A stretch of DNA of 8,580 nt, from positions 1 through 8,580 of the forward strand of contig CALDSL010000589.1 in the NCBI GenBank assembly GCA_937920255.1, in the 5' to 3' direction. The DNA comes from an uncultured Anaerolineaceae bacterium. Lineage in GTDB: Bacteria > Chloroflexota > Anaerolineae > Anaerolineales > Anaerolineaceae. The position numbers were made by a program, and so were the translations under genes. Below, in pieces: positions 8,377 to 8,580 of this stretch. Each line of letters opens with the position of its first letter. The stretch's first letter is position 1. The notes under the pieces are model-generated. The model had not been told where the DNA came from. It saw only the letters and a list, made by a program, of their open reading frames with translations, and searched no databases.

Positions 8377-8543
8377 CTTCATCCCTCTCCCCGCATAGGC
8401 GACAAGGGATTGAAATGCGAAATTCCTGCGGGGAGAGGTTAGGTGAGGGGCATTTCGGAGGAGGTTAATACCCCTCACCTAACCTCTCCCCGCTAGCAAA
8501 ATCGCTTTACGAACGAAACCATTTAGCGGGGAGAGGGATGAAG
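8377..8543. repeat. 167-bp nested inverted-repeat element downstream of dhaM
   Basis: The outer arms are an exact 18-bp inverted repeat: CTTCATCCCTCTCCCCGC at 8377-8394 and its reverse complement at 8526-8543. Inside lies an exact 23-bp inverted repeat (8428-8450 with 8471-8493). All four arms share the core GCGGGGAGAGG in alternating orientation. The element starts one base after the dhaM stop. It contains no gene, and no convincing target-site duplication flanks it. It may be a MITE-like or REP-like dispersed repeat (inference), or a transcript-end structure for the dha operon. Confidence 0.85.
8428..8493. repeat. Inner 23-bp perfect hairpin (possible transcript end of dhaKLM)
   Basis: The arms 8428-8450 and 8471-8493 are perfectly complementary over 23 bp with a 20-nt loop, a very stable GC-rich stem in RNA or as a DNA cruciform. 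There is no T run after the stem on the plus strand, so it does not fit a standard intrinsic terminator; it could protect the 3' end or be a bidirectional barrier. Confidence 0.7.
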
Positions 8544-8580
8544 TCTTCCCCCTCGCAAAACCTTCTTCATCGTCTATTGG

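Noticed and set aside
8377..8543. CRISPR array
   Set aside because: The repeats alternate in orientation and there are only four arms; a CRISPR needs direct repeats with uniform spacers.
8376..8548. Target-site duplication TCTTC (8376-8380 and 8544-8548) around the repeat element
   Set aside because: The left copy overlaps the inverted-repeat arm itself, so it is not a clean flanking duplication.

Overview
The window comes from a GC-rich bacterial chromosome. The mix of a membrane CHAT protease with CARDB and concanavalin-like modules, a transglutaminase-like partner, a dhaKLM operon and intergenic repeats built on a GCGGGGAGAGG core would suit Chloroflexota (Anaerolineae/Caldilineae-like). 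That placement is inference from gene style; no marker gene is present.

Layout: (1) Bases 1-497, minus strand, hold the N-terminal 165 codons of an aminoglycoside 6-adenylyltransferase-like nucleotidyltransferase cut by the window edge. (2) Bases 498-778 are a divergent intergenic region with a good sigma70-type promoter reading right and two small hairpins followed by T runs in the predicted leader. (3) Bases 779-5855 carry a two-gene plus-strand unit. The first gene is a 1269-residue predicted membrane protein: signal peptide, two related extracellular beta-sandwich modules, a CARDB domain, one transmembrane helix, then a cytoplasmic CHAT caspase-like protease with visible His and Cys. The second, 19 bp downstream, is a 415-residue soluble protein with a helical N-terminus, a beta-rich middle and a transglutaminase-like Cys/His domain. 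(4) A promoter at 5894-5922 starts a tight dhaK-dhaL-dhaM operon (5958-8375) for a PEP-dependent dihydroxyacetone kinase. DhaM is an EIIA-HPr fusion without an enzyme I segment. (5) Bases 8377-8543 form a 167-bp nested inverted repeat; the last 37 bases show nothing recognisable.

How the parts work together: DhaM takes phosphate from a PTS enzyme I (not in the window) through its HPr domain and EIIA-like domain, passes it to ADP bound on DhaL, and DhaL transfers it to dihydroxyacetone held covalently on DhaK. The CHAT/transglutaminase pair is the most unusual part. Its topology suggests an outside-in device: an extracellular ligand-binding region linked through one membrane helix to a cytoplasmic cysteine protease, with a second cysteine-peptidase-fold protein made from the same transcript. 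Its trigger, substrate and purpose (defence, regulated death or envelope signalling) cannot be read from the sequence. I see no functional link between it, the adenylyltransferase and the dha operon beyond proximity.
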